A stretch of 64,000 bases of DNA from Trebouxia sp. TZW2008. Its lineage: Eukaryota > Chlorophyta > Trebouxiophyceae > Trebouxiales > Trebouxiaceae. Below the pieces are notes generated by a model. It did no database searches. It saw only the letters and a program-made list of their open reading frames with translations, and was not told the DNA's origin. Where the stretch lies: contig BDIU01000223.1 in assembly GCA_002118135.1 (NCBI GenBank), positions 185,565 through 249,564 of the forward strand, written 5' to 3'. The translations under genes were made by a program, and so were the position numbers. Below, in pieces: positions 37,097 to 48,120 of the stretch. How positions within the stretch are numbered: the first letter of the stretch is position 1; each line of letters starts with the position of its first letter.

Positions 37097-40000
37097 GGTT
37101 TCATTGGTATTCACGTACATACTGTTGTGAGTTTTGTCATGCTTATAATCTGATGCTTTGCAGATAAAGCTGCAGACAATCACCTGGTTTTGAGGCAGTT
37201 TCTGCAGGTTTGCAACCACAAAGCTCCACACAGGCGCTGCATTGTGCAGCACAGAGCTGACTCCTGGCTGCAGGCTGGCCATCCCCTTCTGGGTCTTTTT
37301 GGGGTGGTGGGGGGTTGGCACCCTGGCTATGCAGCCATCTCCTGTCTCACTGCCAAGCAACACATGGCTGTTTGGCAGGCTCAGCATTGTTGTTGGACTT
37401 GAGGGAGGGCTGTATCCAGTGTCCTGCACATTCAAGACACAGGTCACAGGCAATGACTGAAAGATGTAATTGCCTGTGTGCTTGTCAGTGTATGTCCATG
37501 ATTATAAAATCATTACAAAAAGTCTTGTGTGCAGTATTTGGAACTCTGGCTATGCAGCCGTCTCCTGTCTCACTGCCAAGCAAGATATGGCTGTTTGAAG
37601 GCTCAGCATGGTGGTTGGACTTGAGGGAGGGCTGTACTCAGAGTCCTGCACATCCAAGATGAACGGTCATCAGTCATCAAACTTGTTGCCATCAAGCCCT
37701 TCTGCGGCACATATTGCAAATGCATCAGCAACCTGACCGTGCACCCACTGCCAGACATGACAGGGACATGACATGACATGACATGACATGACATGTGATT
37801 AAACAGTTAGCTGCAGGTGTACTGTCCCTTGTGCTGATCGCTCAGTTTCGATGATCGTCTTCACTGTGAGGCTGAGGAGGCTGTCATGAAAGCCCTCAGA
37901 GACGTCAAAGCCCAGCAGCAGCTCTTGGTTCAGGAGTGGCGTGCAGACACATGACATACATGGCATTGGCGTGATATGACATTGAAACAGTCACCGGAAG
38001 GTGTACTGTCCATTGTGCTGGTCGCTCAGTTTCTGTAGTCTTCTTCACAGTGAGGCTAAACAGGCTGTGGTGAAAGCCCTCAGAAACGTCAAATTACCTG
38101 ATGAAGCTTTGGGTCATGGATATGACATACATGACACAGACATCACGCAGCATTGAAATAATCACCTGAAGTTGTACTGTCCATTGTGCTGATGGCTCAG
38201 TTCCTGCAGTTTGCTTCACAGTGAGGCTGAGAAGGCTGTGGTGAAAGCCCTCAGACACATCAAAGCCCAGCAGCAGCTCTTGCTCAAGATTTGGCGCCTC
38301 AGATGGCGGAAAATCACTGGAAAAGGCGGGAGTCAGATGTTCCCGCCAGCACCAGCTGGTTAGTAATCTTGGCGCTGTTGGACCGACCAACACATCTGCA
38401 CCAATGCTTTTGCACTTCAACAGATCTAAGCATATTTGACAATGGGAAAAAGAGTGGTTTGATGTGCACGAGATGCTCTGCAGTATATGTACTCTGTACT
38501 GATAGCCAACATAATGCTTATATGCATGCCGGACAACTTATCTGCTCATGCTATAATGTTGCAGGACGCTGTATGGCTCTGTGCACATCAAACCAATCTT
38601 GTTCCATTTGGGAATGTCCCTGTGAAGTGCTGCAAGTGCATGAGCAGCTAAGCATAGCATGACGGTGCACAGTACTCACCCTCAGTGGTCGTTTGCTCTG
38701 CTGCAGCTGTGGAATCCACAGCATTACTGCAAATCATGACAGAGGGGCTGTCTGACATCGCACAAGAGGGGCTGTTGCGGGTCTCATGGGAGGGGCTGTT
38801 GTGGGTCACGTGGGAGGGGCTGTTGAAGGGCCCAGCAGGCCACCTGCCCCCCCACACCACCCCCAGCGAAGCAGGGGTGGATTGGCGAGTCTCATTGACA
38901 AAGCTGTGGCATTGCACTGCAGCATAAGCACTCATCATAGGTAGGCCTGACACCACCAATGGTCCAGCTGCTGTCAGCAACGCTGTGGCATGGCACTGCA
39001 GCATACTGACGGCACCTTTGACCTGTCAAAAGGTGTCTGACCGACCTTGAGAGCATTTGCTTGCAAGTGTGTGACGCTATAAAGCTCAAATCATTCATCA
39101 ACATGCTCAACAGCCTTGGAATAACCGCGGCCTGAGCAGCAGCTGAATAAATCAACTGTTCACGCCTTGCTGGCTCTTGAAAATGCCACCGGTAAGGTTA
39201 GGCAGTGACAGCAATGATGCAAGGCAGACATGACAGGAATAAAACCAGCGTGCAAGCATTGCAGGCGGAACATTGCAGTGAGGACAGGAAAAGATCATGC
39301 CACACAAGCAAGCAATGCAGATGCAAGCCAGCCAGGATCAAGGGAGCATACAGCGAGTAGTGTGGGAACTAGCGCTGGAGGCCTGATCAAGCGGTGCATT
39401 AACAATGTCCTGTAAATCTAGCAGCACCAGGCCACTCTCGTACATCAGCACCAAGCCTGCATTTGCATCACATCCTCAATGACAGGTCGCAGTGCATGGT
39501 TTCAGTGCCATGCTGCCTCTGAGGTGTTCAAGCAAGCCAGCAGATGCAGAAGCCAGACACATCAACATTGAGCTGAGCAATTCACAGCAACACAGCAACA
39601 GTATGGACTTCAGCAGCCTGTTGTGCTCTGCAGCGACAATGATGCAGGACTTCTGCAACAGAATCCTGTCGGGCAGGAGTGCCATGACTGTGCCATGAGT
39701 GCCAGCTGGGCAAAGCACAATGCTACCAACCAAGAAGCTGAAAACATCATCAGCAACAGCAGGATACAGACTTGTCATGCACAAAACAGACAATTCAAAT
39801 TAACAGGGCAAAAGTACAGAGCAACAGTACAAACAAGTTTTGATGCCAACCTGAGTGACAGCCAGGCACAGTGCACAGGTCCAGCACAATGCTGCCCACC
39901 AAGAAGCTGAGAGCATCAGCAAATGCAAGCGTTGGACTCAGCATCAATGAAACAAGCTACTCACATCAGTAGGGCACAAGCACTGATCAGCAGCACAAAC

Positions 40001-42860
40001 TGTAGTAGGATACTGACCTGAGTGGCAGCCAGGCACAGTGCACAGATCCAGCACAATGCTACCGACCAAGAAGCTGAACGTATCAGCGAGCTCGTGCAGC
40101 TGCAGTCGGTGTCTGACAACCAAGCTTGACATGTCTGGAGCCCATGACAGCAGATCCAGTGTGAAGCCTGACTCTGGAGCCACATAGTACAGCACTGCTA
40201 TTGCTGAGCTCTCAGGCGACTGACCAGCAAGCTCTGCAGGCAGACAGGAATGGCCTCAGCAGCAAGGCTAATTGCAGCTGCAGGCGGTGTCTCACAACCA
40301 AAGTTGAGATGCCTGGAGCCCACGACAGCAGATCCAGTGTAAAGCCTGACTCTGAAGCCACATAGTACAGCACTGCCATGCCCAAGTTCGCAGGCAGCAG
40401 ACCTGGAAACTCTGCACACCAACATGAGGGACTGAGCATTGTTTGGGCAGGATAGCACAATGCTGCTGTGGCTCAGCTCTTAGGCTGTTGACCAGCAACC
40501 TCTGCAGACAGATATGAGACACTCAGCATTGAAGCCACAGGCAGCAGATCGAATGTGGAGCCTGAATCTGGGGCCACATAGTACAGCACCGCCATGCCCA
40601 AACTCACAGGCAACCCACCCAGAACCTCTGCACACAAACATGTGGGACTGAGCATTGATTCAGCAATATAGCGCAGTCCTGCTGTGGCTAAGCTCTTGGG
40701 CTGTTGACCAGCAACCTCTGCAGACAGATACGAGGCACTCAGCATCAAAGTCACATGCAGCAAATCCAGTTGAAGCCAGACTCTGGGGCCACATTGTGCA
40801 GCACTGCTGTGGCCAAGCGCTTAGGCAACTGACCACCAAGTGCTGCAGACAGATATGACACACTCGGCATTGAAGCCACACGCAGCAGATCTAGTGTGAA
40901 GCCGGAATCTGGGGCCACATTGTGCAGCACTGCTGCGGCTGAACTGTCAGGTGACTGAGCCGCAAGCTCTGCAGACAGATCCAGTGAGCTTAGAACCCAA
41001 GCCAGTATTACTACTAGCAGCATAAACACGCTATGCAGCAGTGCTACAGCAGTCCTGTCAGAACGCTAGTCAGCAAGCTCTGTGGCCATTGCATCACAGC
41101 TTGCCAAACAGCGATTGTCCCCATGCAATGTTTGGCGCAGCAGCTGAGCCAGTGTTGAGATCACAACACAATGAGCAGCTATGTGTCAGCATGTCAAAGT
41201 CAAACGCATCCACATGCCCAGGCACTCCAGTGTTGCAAGACAAGAAATGAATGCATGACATGTCAGAAATGGCAGCAGCCTGGGTAAACAGCAACAAAGC
41301 TCTGTATCTCATGTTCTGATGTTGACTGCCATCATGCCAGCGCACACAGCTATCTTAGAACAACACAACAGACATCAACAGCAATCATGCTAGCCATGCA
41401 CAGGCCAAAGGCAACTGCTCACCAACGAAGCAGATGTTGCGAATGAGCCCTGCAGGAGCCAGGTCCATGGTCCATGGGCTAACAGGCTGCTGCTGCAGAT
41501 ACTGCTGATGCAGCTGCTGCTGTTGCTGCTGCTCGTTTATCAGTTGTGCAATGCTATCCGCATTTGTTGTCATCCACGTTACATCCAGCCTTGCAGACTG
41601 TGTCTGTGCCCTCAGCCACTCCTCATCAGATGCAAAGGCTCTGCTGGGCGAAGGAGGGTCAGGCATGTCTTGCATGGGGGGTTCACGGTCCTGGGGCCCC
41701 TGGGGGGGTGGGGTTGGGGCCGGGGGTGGCGGTGGGTCACGGGGCGGGGGTTGGGTGGCTATCATTTCCTGCAGCTGCTGTGCGGCTAGCCAGGTGCGCA
41801 TGGGAACAAGACTGGGTAGAGTTGCTGTGATTGGATGGCTGAGGGCTGTGACTGGGTCAATGGAGGCTGTAAGCGGGTCACTTGGTGCTGTAATTGGAGC
41901 GCCGAGGGCTGAAGCTGTGGGGCTGGAGGTGACAGGAAGAAGACTGACCCAGTTGAAGCCAGCTATGACGATTGATTGCCCTTGTGGGTTCACATGCAGA
42001 GAAAGGGGCGGCAGCAAGCTTGAGGCCCCTGTCATCATGGCAATGGACAGGTGTTGTGAAGGCTGTCAGAAAACAAGACTGCAGGTGCATGCGCCGAGAC
42101 AGGACGTCAGCAAGCTTGAGTTGCCTGTGGTATAGCAATGCTTAGATGCTCCAACAACAACAAAGATCGTCTTCATTAAGTGTTTTGGCAAACAAAGTTA
42201 CGTCTGTCAAACAAGGTCAAATATGGCACGGCGCCAAGAGCAGATGAGAGGTAATTGTTACCTGGCAGCAGGAGTGGAGTTTGATGTAAAGGCACAAACC
42301 TGCAGCAAACAGCTGGCGTAATGGCTTTTGTCTGTGGCTAGACATGGACGTTGCTACAAATGTGTGCTTGTAAGCGGATGCATGCATGCTGAAGACAGAT
42401 TAGTCAACACACCTGTACAGAGTTGTGTCAAAGTGTATGACGGAAAGATTGCTGGAGGTTGTCAGCAGCACAAGCTTGTCCAAAGCCTGCGATGTGGCGC
42501 AAAGCATTAGGTTCCAGTTTTGGAGCGAGGTGAGCTGCCAGCACTGGACCCTGGCTTTTGTAGTGGTCAATTGCTAAGGTGTCTTCTCACCTTCTCAGTA
42601 CCCTCAACATGCAAAACTTGCATGTCGAGGATATTGGCGTGGACCGGCTGTTGGAACTGCGTTTTCAAGCTGCCGTCGTCGCTTACGGACGTCAGAGCTA
42701 GCGACGTCCCCGTGGCCAGCACTATGTCGCTTGTGCTGGCATGCCGGAAGTGCCCCGTCACAGATCTGTGTATGCCGTCACCGGGGATCAACGTCTGAGC
42801 AATCATGTGCATGTTGTTCTGCGCCACCCGCACCGGCGGACTTGTCTCGGGAACGGCCAT
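24689..42860 (-). CDS. CPSF-A / DDB1 / SF3b130 superfamily protein (plant At3g11960-like), 25 exons
   Basis: Exons: 42860-42591, 42486-42413, 42299-42262, 42028-41423, 40233-40018, 38916-38680, 38395-38166, 37423-37184, 36509-36311, 35644-35492, 35009-34890, 32931-32726, 32583-32479, 31819-31633, 31217-30874, 30655-30273, 30170-30141 (least sure), 29985-29780, 29261-29106, 28880-28782, 28676-28149, 27598-27362, 26198-25692, 25370-25200 and 24888-24689. The total is 1,914 codons with phase kept throughout. Landmarks are TSDIVLATGTSLAL, GFNWVSLLPV, AAPVWSFVVANL, NGSIRVISADQTVEVVYESG, SLQDEVSCIHLLPFP, VAAGTYKPGLQVLML, ILLGLRNGTML, FPLPSGESITSI, VLVIVGTVNTQKPNNW, VAAVGQRLVAFEK, VASNETDSVMAYQ, VAAVDQQGRILFLAPE and LDGDMLAQFLQLP. 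The family is a triple beta-propeller scaffold in RNA processing, splicing or CUL4 ligases; the role of this branch is unknown. It is longer than usual because of Pro/Gln-rich (exon 4) and acidic (exon 21) inserts. Introns hold dense echo arrays. Confidence 0.85.
27724..28085 (-). repeat. Three echoes of CPSF-A exon 22 (5' part)
   Basis: Copies at about 27724-27780, 27835-27935 and 27975-28085 of the segment encoding PVHAVTLLPGCAAKAQQAQQ. Period is about 150-165 bp. All lie upstream of the true exon 27362-27598, and each starts after an AG. Confidence 0.85.
28975..29105 (-). repeat. Two echoes of CPSF-A exon 20 (5' part)
   Basis: Copies of the TLARFPLPSGE segment at about 28975-29035 and 29065-29105, upstream of the true exon 28782-28880. 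One directly abuts the donor of exon 19, so the reading continues past the GT in a misleading open frame. Confidence 0.75.
29404..29725 (-). repeat. Echoes of CPSF-A exon 18 (3' part)
   Basis: Copies at about 29404-29463, 29525-29560 and 29585-29725 of the segment encoding PTKPLLLVACQGTD and MSPVTG. The best copy is offset about 190 bp from exon 29780-29985. All are downstream. Confidence 0.8.
31319..31480 (-). repeat. Echoes at the acceptor side of CPSF-A exon 15
   Basis: The plus-strand segment TTGCAGCCTCTGCCACCTAC at 31211 recurs near 31319 and 31439, about 110-120 bp apart, separated by CAG-rich filler. This duplicates the exon start and polypyrimidine/acceptor region. Confidence 0.65.
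31895..31985 (-). repeat. Echo of CPSF-A exon 14 (5' part)
   Basis: Reads RGLTAIQAVFTDEGSAEQS against GLTAVQAVLTDEGSMEQP of the exon 31633-31819. It lies upstream and loses homology after about 20 residues. Confidence 0.85.
32225..32450 (-). repeat. Three echoes of CPSF-A exon 13 (3' part)
   Basis: The segment encoding AAADGIVVASCTHLK plus donor is repeated at about 32390-32450, 32295-32355 and 32225-32275, decaying with distance from the true exon 32479-32583. All are downstream. Confidence 0.85.
33260..34870. repeat. Satellite-like array of about 160-180 bp units in intron 11 of the CPSF-A gene
   Basis: At least nine units, recognised by the plus-strand anchor GCCTTGATGGGGTGGTTCATG and a following GGGGCCTTGCCAAAGG. 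Anchors sit near 33311, 33510, 33690, 33850, 34033, 34203, 34372, 34530 and 34699. The unit nearest the exon aligns with the donor region of exon 11 (34890), so the array appears to be a much-amplified downstream echo. Confidence 0.85.
35325..35900 (-). repeat. Echoes on both sides of CPSF-A exon 10
   Basis: Upstream copies at about 35690-35770 and 35820-35900 repeat the 5' part (TLRDVTDTLDLV). A downstream copy at 35325-35425 repeats the 3' part (ICMDAALAPDLG). The true exon is 35492-35644. Confidence 0.85.
36585..36985 (-). repeat. Two echoes of CPSF-A exon 9 (5' part)
   Basis: Copies at about 36585-36685 and 36780-36985 of the start of exon 36311-36509 (VYAACGGASNGSIRVISADQ). They read ACGAASNGNIRVISADQTAG and ARGSASNGSM with a stop. 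Confidence 0.85.
37535..37655 (-). repeat. Echo of CPSF-A exon 8 (5' part)
   Basis: Copy of the exon 37184-37423 start (YSPPSSPTTMLSL, GSETGDGCIAR), offset by about 230 bp and upstream of the exon. Confidence 0.85.
37765..37794. repeat. Pentanucleotide microsatellite (ACATG)n
   Basis: About six perfect copies of ACATG in the intron between exons 7 and 8 of the CPSF-A-like gene. Confidence 0.95.
37800..38095 (-). repeat. Two echoes of CPSF-A exon 7 (3' part)
   Basis: Copies at about 37800-37940 and 37985-38095 of the segment encoding LLLGFDVSEGFHHSLLSLTV, downstream of the true exon 38166-38395. Each keeps a recognisable version of the donor side. Confidence 0.85.
39705..39935 (-). repeat. 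Echoes of CPSF-A exon 5 (3' part)
   Basis: Copies at about 39705-39770 and 39845-39935 of the segment encoding FSFLVGSIVLDLCTVPG. They lie downstream of the true exon 40018-40233. Confidence 0.85.
40255..40985 (-). repeat. About six echoes of CPSF-A exon 5 (5' part)
   Basis: Tandem units of roughly 110-140 bp. Each begins at a TCTGCAG-type acceptor and encodes variants of AELAGQSPESSAIAVLYYVA and PESGFTLDLL. All are upstream of the true exon 40018-40233. Several retain the full acceptor but lack the 3' half. Confidence 0.88.
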
Positions 42861-43340
42861 CGCCGTGGGCTAGCCTTGATCTATGTATCACTCGGCTGGA
42901 ATGTGACAACGAAGTCTCCGAAACGGCCGCGAAAGCTCCTGCTTCATGCGGGCGGCGCTCCGTGCACGCGCCTGAACTTGTGTTTCTGGCTCGCTAGCGT
43001 GCAGGCGTGCTCCGCGCGGCGCGCAACGCTCTCGGCCTTGGACTTGCTGAAACGCTCGCTAGTGAAGTAGAAGATGTACGCTTTCAAGCCTCAATTCCCA
43101 AGCTGGAGCTCGATCTCATGCAGACCAGCGCCAATAGCGTGGCTGGACCAATCCTGACCGCAATGGGTGCACCGCGTCCTGCTCAATACAGCACTGCTGC
43201 CAAGTTCATGCGCTGGAGGGGTAGCACGTCGGCACAGCTGTTGGACCTGCGTGTCGAGGTCCCCTGACCCCGATCTTGGATCAACAGATCACGCTGCCAC
43301 CCTGCGCGGACACAGCTATTTTACACCAACCTACTCGAGA
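42640..43340. promoter_or_regulatory. CpG-dense bidirectional promoter of the CPSF-A-like and FUSC-like genes
   Basis: Largest CpG patch in the window, covering exon 1 of the minus-strand gene (42591-42860) and about 450 bp beyond toward the plus-strand gene. It includes GGGCGGCGCTCCGTGCACGCG and CTCCGCGCGGCGCGCAACGC. A non-coding or unrecognised first exon of the FUSC-like gene probably lies in 42.9-43.4 kb. Confidence 0.55.
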
Positions 43341-43506
43341 CAGCAACCACTGTATGCTAGGTTCAAACACTGCGAGGTCTTCATGAAGCAGCTTCACGAC
43401 TAATTTATGCCAAGCGGCGAGGCTGTCGCCTGTACTTTGCAGCTTTGGGATCCGTGTGATAGGATATGTTGAGCATTTTCATTGTCCACGCCTAGCTTGC
43501 GCAAGT

Positions 43507-46500
43507 ATGCGGCTACATACAAAGAGGGGCATCAGGCTAGGCCTGGCTGTCGGCATAGAGCTGTTCTTGGGTTACGTGCTGGTTGCACCTTTGGGAGGTA
43601 TAGCCAGCTCGTATTTGACACTGTCCGGTCATGTACGGCTCTGCTTGTTGTGTAACAGATGAGGTCGAGCTTGCTCTGCTTGCATAGGAGAGCTGACACC
43701 TCTGGCTGTCCAAGTTCAGGAAGGTTGCATGTGGGCAGCTTTCACCAGGTGCGCTCGCAACACAGTGTTGCCCAACTTGCATTTGAAGCAAGTAGCTCTG
43801 ACACAGCAGTCATGCATATACTGCCATTGCATGCATGGAAATCCTAAGCTGGCAGGCATGCATCTAGCAATCAGCATTGTGCGTCAGGACCATTGGCACT
43901 GTTGTCAAGGCTTCCATTTGCTGCAGTATGGTCATCACAGCTCCTGTGGTGGGGAAGCTGAGTAGGCAGTCCTTGGAGCAGATCATTGGCACCCTAGTTG
44001 GCGGCGTATTAGGCTATCTCACATGGCTCATCATCGATGCCTACCACATCAACAAAGATGGCTTTCTACTGTCCTTCTGCCTATCAGCATGCTCAGCAGT
44101 GATCGGCTTCTGCAATGTGGTCATAGAGGAGTCGCTCTCTGATGCCAATATGACAGCATTGACATTTCTGTCAGTTGTCTTTGGCACCACAGAGTCTCCA
44201 GAAGGTATGCTGGCTCATGTCATCTGCAATTACAACAGGGAATCTTGGACTAGGATAGTACAAGCATGTTCACTGCTGACCTACAATCATCGTCATGGTT
44301 CTCTGCTTACCGCCTGAAGGTGATGTCAAATTTTGAGTCTCAGCTGCTCACTGCTTCACAGATCTCAGCAGTACTGGTCATGCCAGCCAGTCATGCTGCT
44401 TGTGTTTTGCGCTACAAGCGGCTGAGTCACTCTCCACGTCTGCCATGACATGCAATGTGAATTGCTGTATTAGGTATGTGTAATTGTGAATCAGGCTTTT
44501 GCTGATGCAGAGCTACTTCTGCCTGCAATCACGCGCGTGTTGGGCATCATTGGAGGAGTCGTGCTGTCCCTCCTGCTGTCAGTGGTGCTCTGGCCTAAAA
44601 GCGCCAGTGAGCAGGCAATGAGGTGAGATGCACCGCTATGTCTCCGCTCAATATCAATTGTTTTGATGCAACATCACAATTGCTCATGCAATAGCAAATA
44701 GGCACAGTGACACTGCAGCAATAGTCGCTTGATGTCAGCTGTCCCATTGCATTCTGACACCTTCTGCATTGATGACAACAGATCACAGAGACATGGCAGC
44801 AATGACACATATCTTGTTCTTGAAAGCACGCAGCTAAACTGCGCACTAAACACAAGGTCAAACATCTGATGCTGTGCTGCTTAGGCACATGAAGGCAGCT
44901 TTGCATGCCCTTGATGAGCTCAATGGCCTAGCCTGGCAGCACAGCAGCAGCCTCCCCATCAGCAGTGATGCAGGCCAGCAGTCCAACAGCAGCACAGCGC
45001 ATGCTGACATGCGAAGGACTGCGTCGTTGGAAAAGCTTGAACGCAGCCTTTCCATGCCTGATCAAATCAGCCGAGATCTTGCCAAGCCTTTGCTGGCTTC
45101 AGCCCTCAATGATGTGCGTCTTTGACAATGCCTTGCAAAACACAATGTATAGGCCCTTGTGCAGAAACTACAATTTTGAGAGTACTATGCAAGTCATGCA
45201 GTCATGAATCCTTGTACAAGCTACCCTGAGAAGGCTGCCATTGCTTATGGGTTCACCAAGCTGTCTTGCAAGCCTGTTGCCATGCAATTTTGTGAGATAG
45301 CTGTCAGGCAAGCCACAGCTATGATGTCTTGACTACATGTCTCCACTCCATGACTTGACCTGCTGCTTTTGCTTTGTGTTGTGCGTCACCCCATCTTGTC
45401 TGAATGCAGGATCCTGGCGCACAGCATGCAGCTTGGATCAGGGAGCTGCAGTGTGAGACAGTGCTCATGTCTGTGCATGACAATCTCTACAAGATGGAGG
45501 AGTATGCTGTTCACGCCAGTGCTGAAGCCTATGTGGGCACCATAGGTAAAGCTTGTCAGATCAATCAACATAAGCAAGCAAACTGTCCAGGACAAGTCAA
45601 ACTCTCTGCAGACCACTGTGTCATTGGCACTTGCTTGCAAACTTTGTGCTAATCATCTTGGCGCAAAGCTTATGCTGCCCTTTGCTTTGCAGCACATGCA
45701 GTGTGGTATGCAATGTTTGATGCACTTGTGCTCTCACTATGCGCATATTTGTCCCTGTTCAGGCTCAGTGTGCACCAATAGAAATCTCTACTGATGGCAT
45801 GTAAGTGGCTGTAGATGGTCATTGGTTCTTCTTGCCTGGGATGTACTGCTGGCAAATGGGCAGGTGGGCGCTGCCAAAGCAGGACATGGCTCAGCTGTCT
45901 CTGTGCATCCGCCAAGTTGCGCGTTTGCTGCGCTCTCTGCATGACACTTTTGCTGAGGTATGTGCTCAGCACAAGCTGAGTTGAAATGGTGGACAAAGCC
46001 TGTACAATGCACAAAACAGCATGCATGCAGCCATTACCTATGTTGCATGATCTGTATAGCAGACATGCAAGGCTAGTGCAGCAGCATCTCAGCACTTTCC
46101 CACAGTCAGCCCACTGAGGCTTTTCATGCTGTGCACTGCTAGCAAGCATAAGTAAGTCGCACAAACAGGGAGCTAGGCTTTTGTGGTCAATTTGGTTTTC
46201 AAAACAATCAGCATGCCAGCCAGTCAGAAAACAGCAGGCTGTCTTTGTCATGCAGGGTTTTGATGATGACTTGCGAGAGATGCTGGACAGACAAGGACCC
46301 TCCTGCTGGCAGGTCATTCTGCGCCTGACAGCAGGAGCAGTGGGAGTGCTGCAGGATGTCCTGTCTGCTTTTCCCAATGAGCCTGAAATGGACAGTCGCC
46401 ATCTGCTCAAGTTTGCTGAAGCTGTCAGGGAATTGAATAGGTGACCATGTCAGCACACAGTTCGACAGAATCTGATGTAAGAATCCTCACAGCCTCAGCG

Positions 46501-48120
46501 AGATGTAATATCTTCAAGGCTGTGACTCAGCCAAATCAGCGCCCATGAGCCAATTTATTTTCTCTGGCAAGGAGCATGTGGTGTTCTCACGCCATGGTTG
46601 CTTGCTTATGCTTTGCCCTGTTGTCCAAGCAATATGACAGACATGGTTGCTGAGCATATTGCTTGGTGTTATGTTCAGTGCACCGTCAAAAGCGCTAGCG
46701 TCACCTTGCCATGACTGCTTGTGCATGCTAGATATCAATATGCATGCTTTCGTGAGAGTTACAAAACGTGAAGTTTTGACACGAGTGCTTGCTCTGCACA
46801 TGGGCAAAATGAAGCTAGAAGTTTGGTTGCGAATGCTTGCTCAGGGTTTCTGACCATCAGCAAGCTCCAGTGCAAAGCCAGCTGCAGAGGATGCAGTCCA
46901 GGAGGTGGCCTGCTAGAAGGGGATCCAGCACATTGGTCCGTTCTGATGATGGCTCAGGCATGCCTCAAACCCACACTCATGACTTAGTGCACATAGCTGT
47001 GGTTGATGGTGCCAAGCCTCAGCATGCAGATGTATGTTGTAGAAGCTGGATTGGAAGCGGTGCAGCCTGCTTTGTCAGAGGTCACACATAGTGTCTGCTT
47101 GCTGTGCATCAGCAAGCAAGATATCAGCTTATTTCTGGAGGACACAGCTCAGCTGACGCTTGCAATAACAGCCAAACACCAGCAAACTGGTTGTGAATAC
47201 CATGTACATTGAACACTAGAGATACGCCAGTATTTGCCTGAAAGCACAGCCCATCATCTATCAGCTTGCCAGGAATTTTCCATTACATGTGGTACCTGCA
47301 CTGATTCACAAAAACAAAGAGCTACAATATTGCTGACCAATCATCTGGGTGGTACACCGATTTTGTTTGCATTGGCTCAAGATTTAAGGTAGCCTACGTG
47401 AGCTTCAGATAGCAGCTCCAGCTCCAAGTTGACTAGCAGTGCATTGGCACTACAGCTACATCAGGCTGATGTGCAGGAGCCAGCATACATCTCAAAGCAG
47501 CAGGACCCAGCATTCTCAGCCGCCAAGAACCAGCCTCAAACAGTATTACTGCTGCTCCAGCACATGTACATTGGAGCACAGCAGCAGCACCACCACCGCC
47601 ACAAGCAGCAAATCAGACTGGTGTAGCATCTAGTCATAGCTCGCCTTTTCAGAGCCAACAGCCAGGTCCAGCTGTAGAGCAGAGCAATATGCGCTTGTTT
47701 CCTGACACTGCAGAAGGACATATGGCCACAGTAAGCTCTTTAATCTTGCCACCCAAATAATTCTAGGATGACTCACTTCTGGCATGGTCATGTTGGGCTG
47801 AGATTGCATGACCTGCACTTGCTTGCCGTGATGCTGCATACTGCAGAGGCTTGCATTGTCTGTTACAGTGAGGATCAGAGCAATACAGTGTGTCAGAGCT
47901 ACAGGCTGTTGTGTTGTGCAATCTCAGAACATGTCGACGGCTTGTGGCCTCCTCTGAGTTCTTCTTGTGCTTACACAATAATGCCTGGTGGTATGCACTG
48001 CAGGTACGATGGTACAGCTTCCAATTCTTGATGCAGCAGATGGCAGAGGATCTCACTGAGCTGGTGGACGCTGTTGCAAGTCTGCTGCAGCAGATGCCAA
48101 ACACACGCCTGCATTTGTAG
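43507..48120 (+). CDS. FUSC/ALMT-like multi-pass membrane protein
   Basis: Proposed exons: 43507-43597, 43724-43748, 43888-44204, 44511-44622, 44885-45113, 45410-45545, 45815-45957, 46256-46440, 46865-46904 and 48004-48120. They sum to 465 codons (464 aa) with phase kept. Hydrophobic helices include GLAVGIELFLGYVLVAP, LVGGVLGYLTWLIID, SFCLSACSAVIGFCNVVI and VLGIIGGVVLSLLLSVVLW. The pattern matches the N-terminal membrane half of the fusaric-acid-resistance/aluminium-activated malate transporter superfamily (PVVGKLSRQSLEQIIGTLVG). A soluble helical part follows, ending WYSFQFLMQQMAEDLTELVD, as in FUSC C-terminal domains. The likely role is anion or aromatic-acid export at a membrane. The first exon is probably incomplete, because CpG-rich sequence upstream to 42860 suggests an earlier start. 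Exons 2 (25 nt) and 9 (40 nt) are tentative, and another exon may lie in 46.9-48.0 kb. Confidence 0.65.

Noticed and set aside
39476..39793. 105-codon ORF with a GSIVL core as an extra CPSF-A exon
   Set aside because: Its matching part is an echo of exon 5; joining exon 5 directly to exon 6 keeps phase and family alignment.
44266..44448. Extra FUSC-like exon with SAYRLK
   Set aside because: No phase-compatible acceptor was found; exon 43888-44204 joins directly to 44511-44622.
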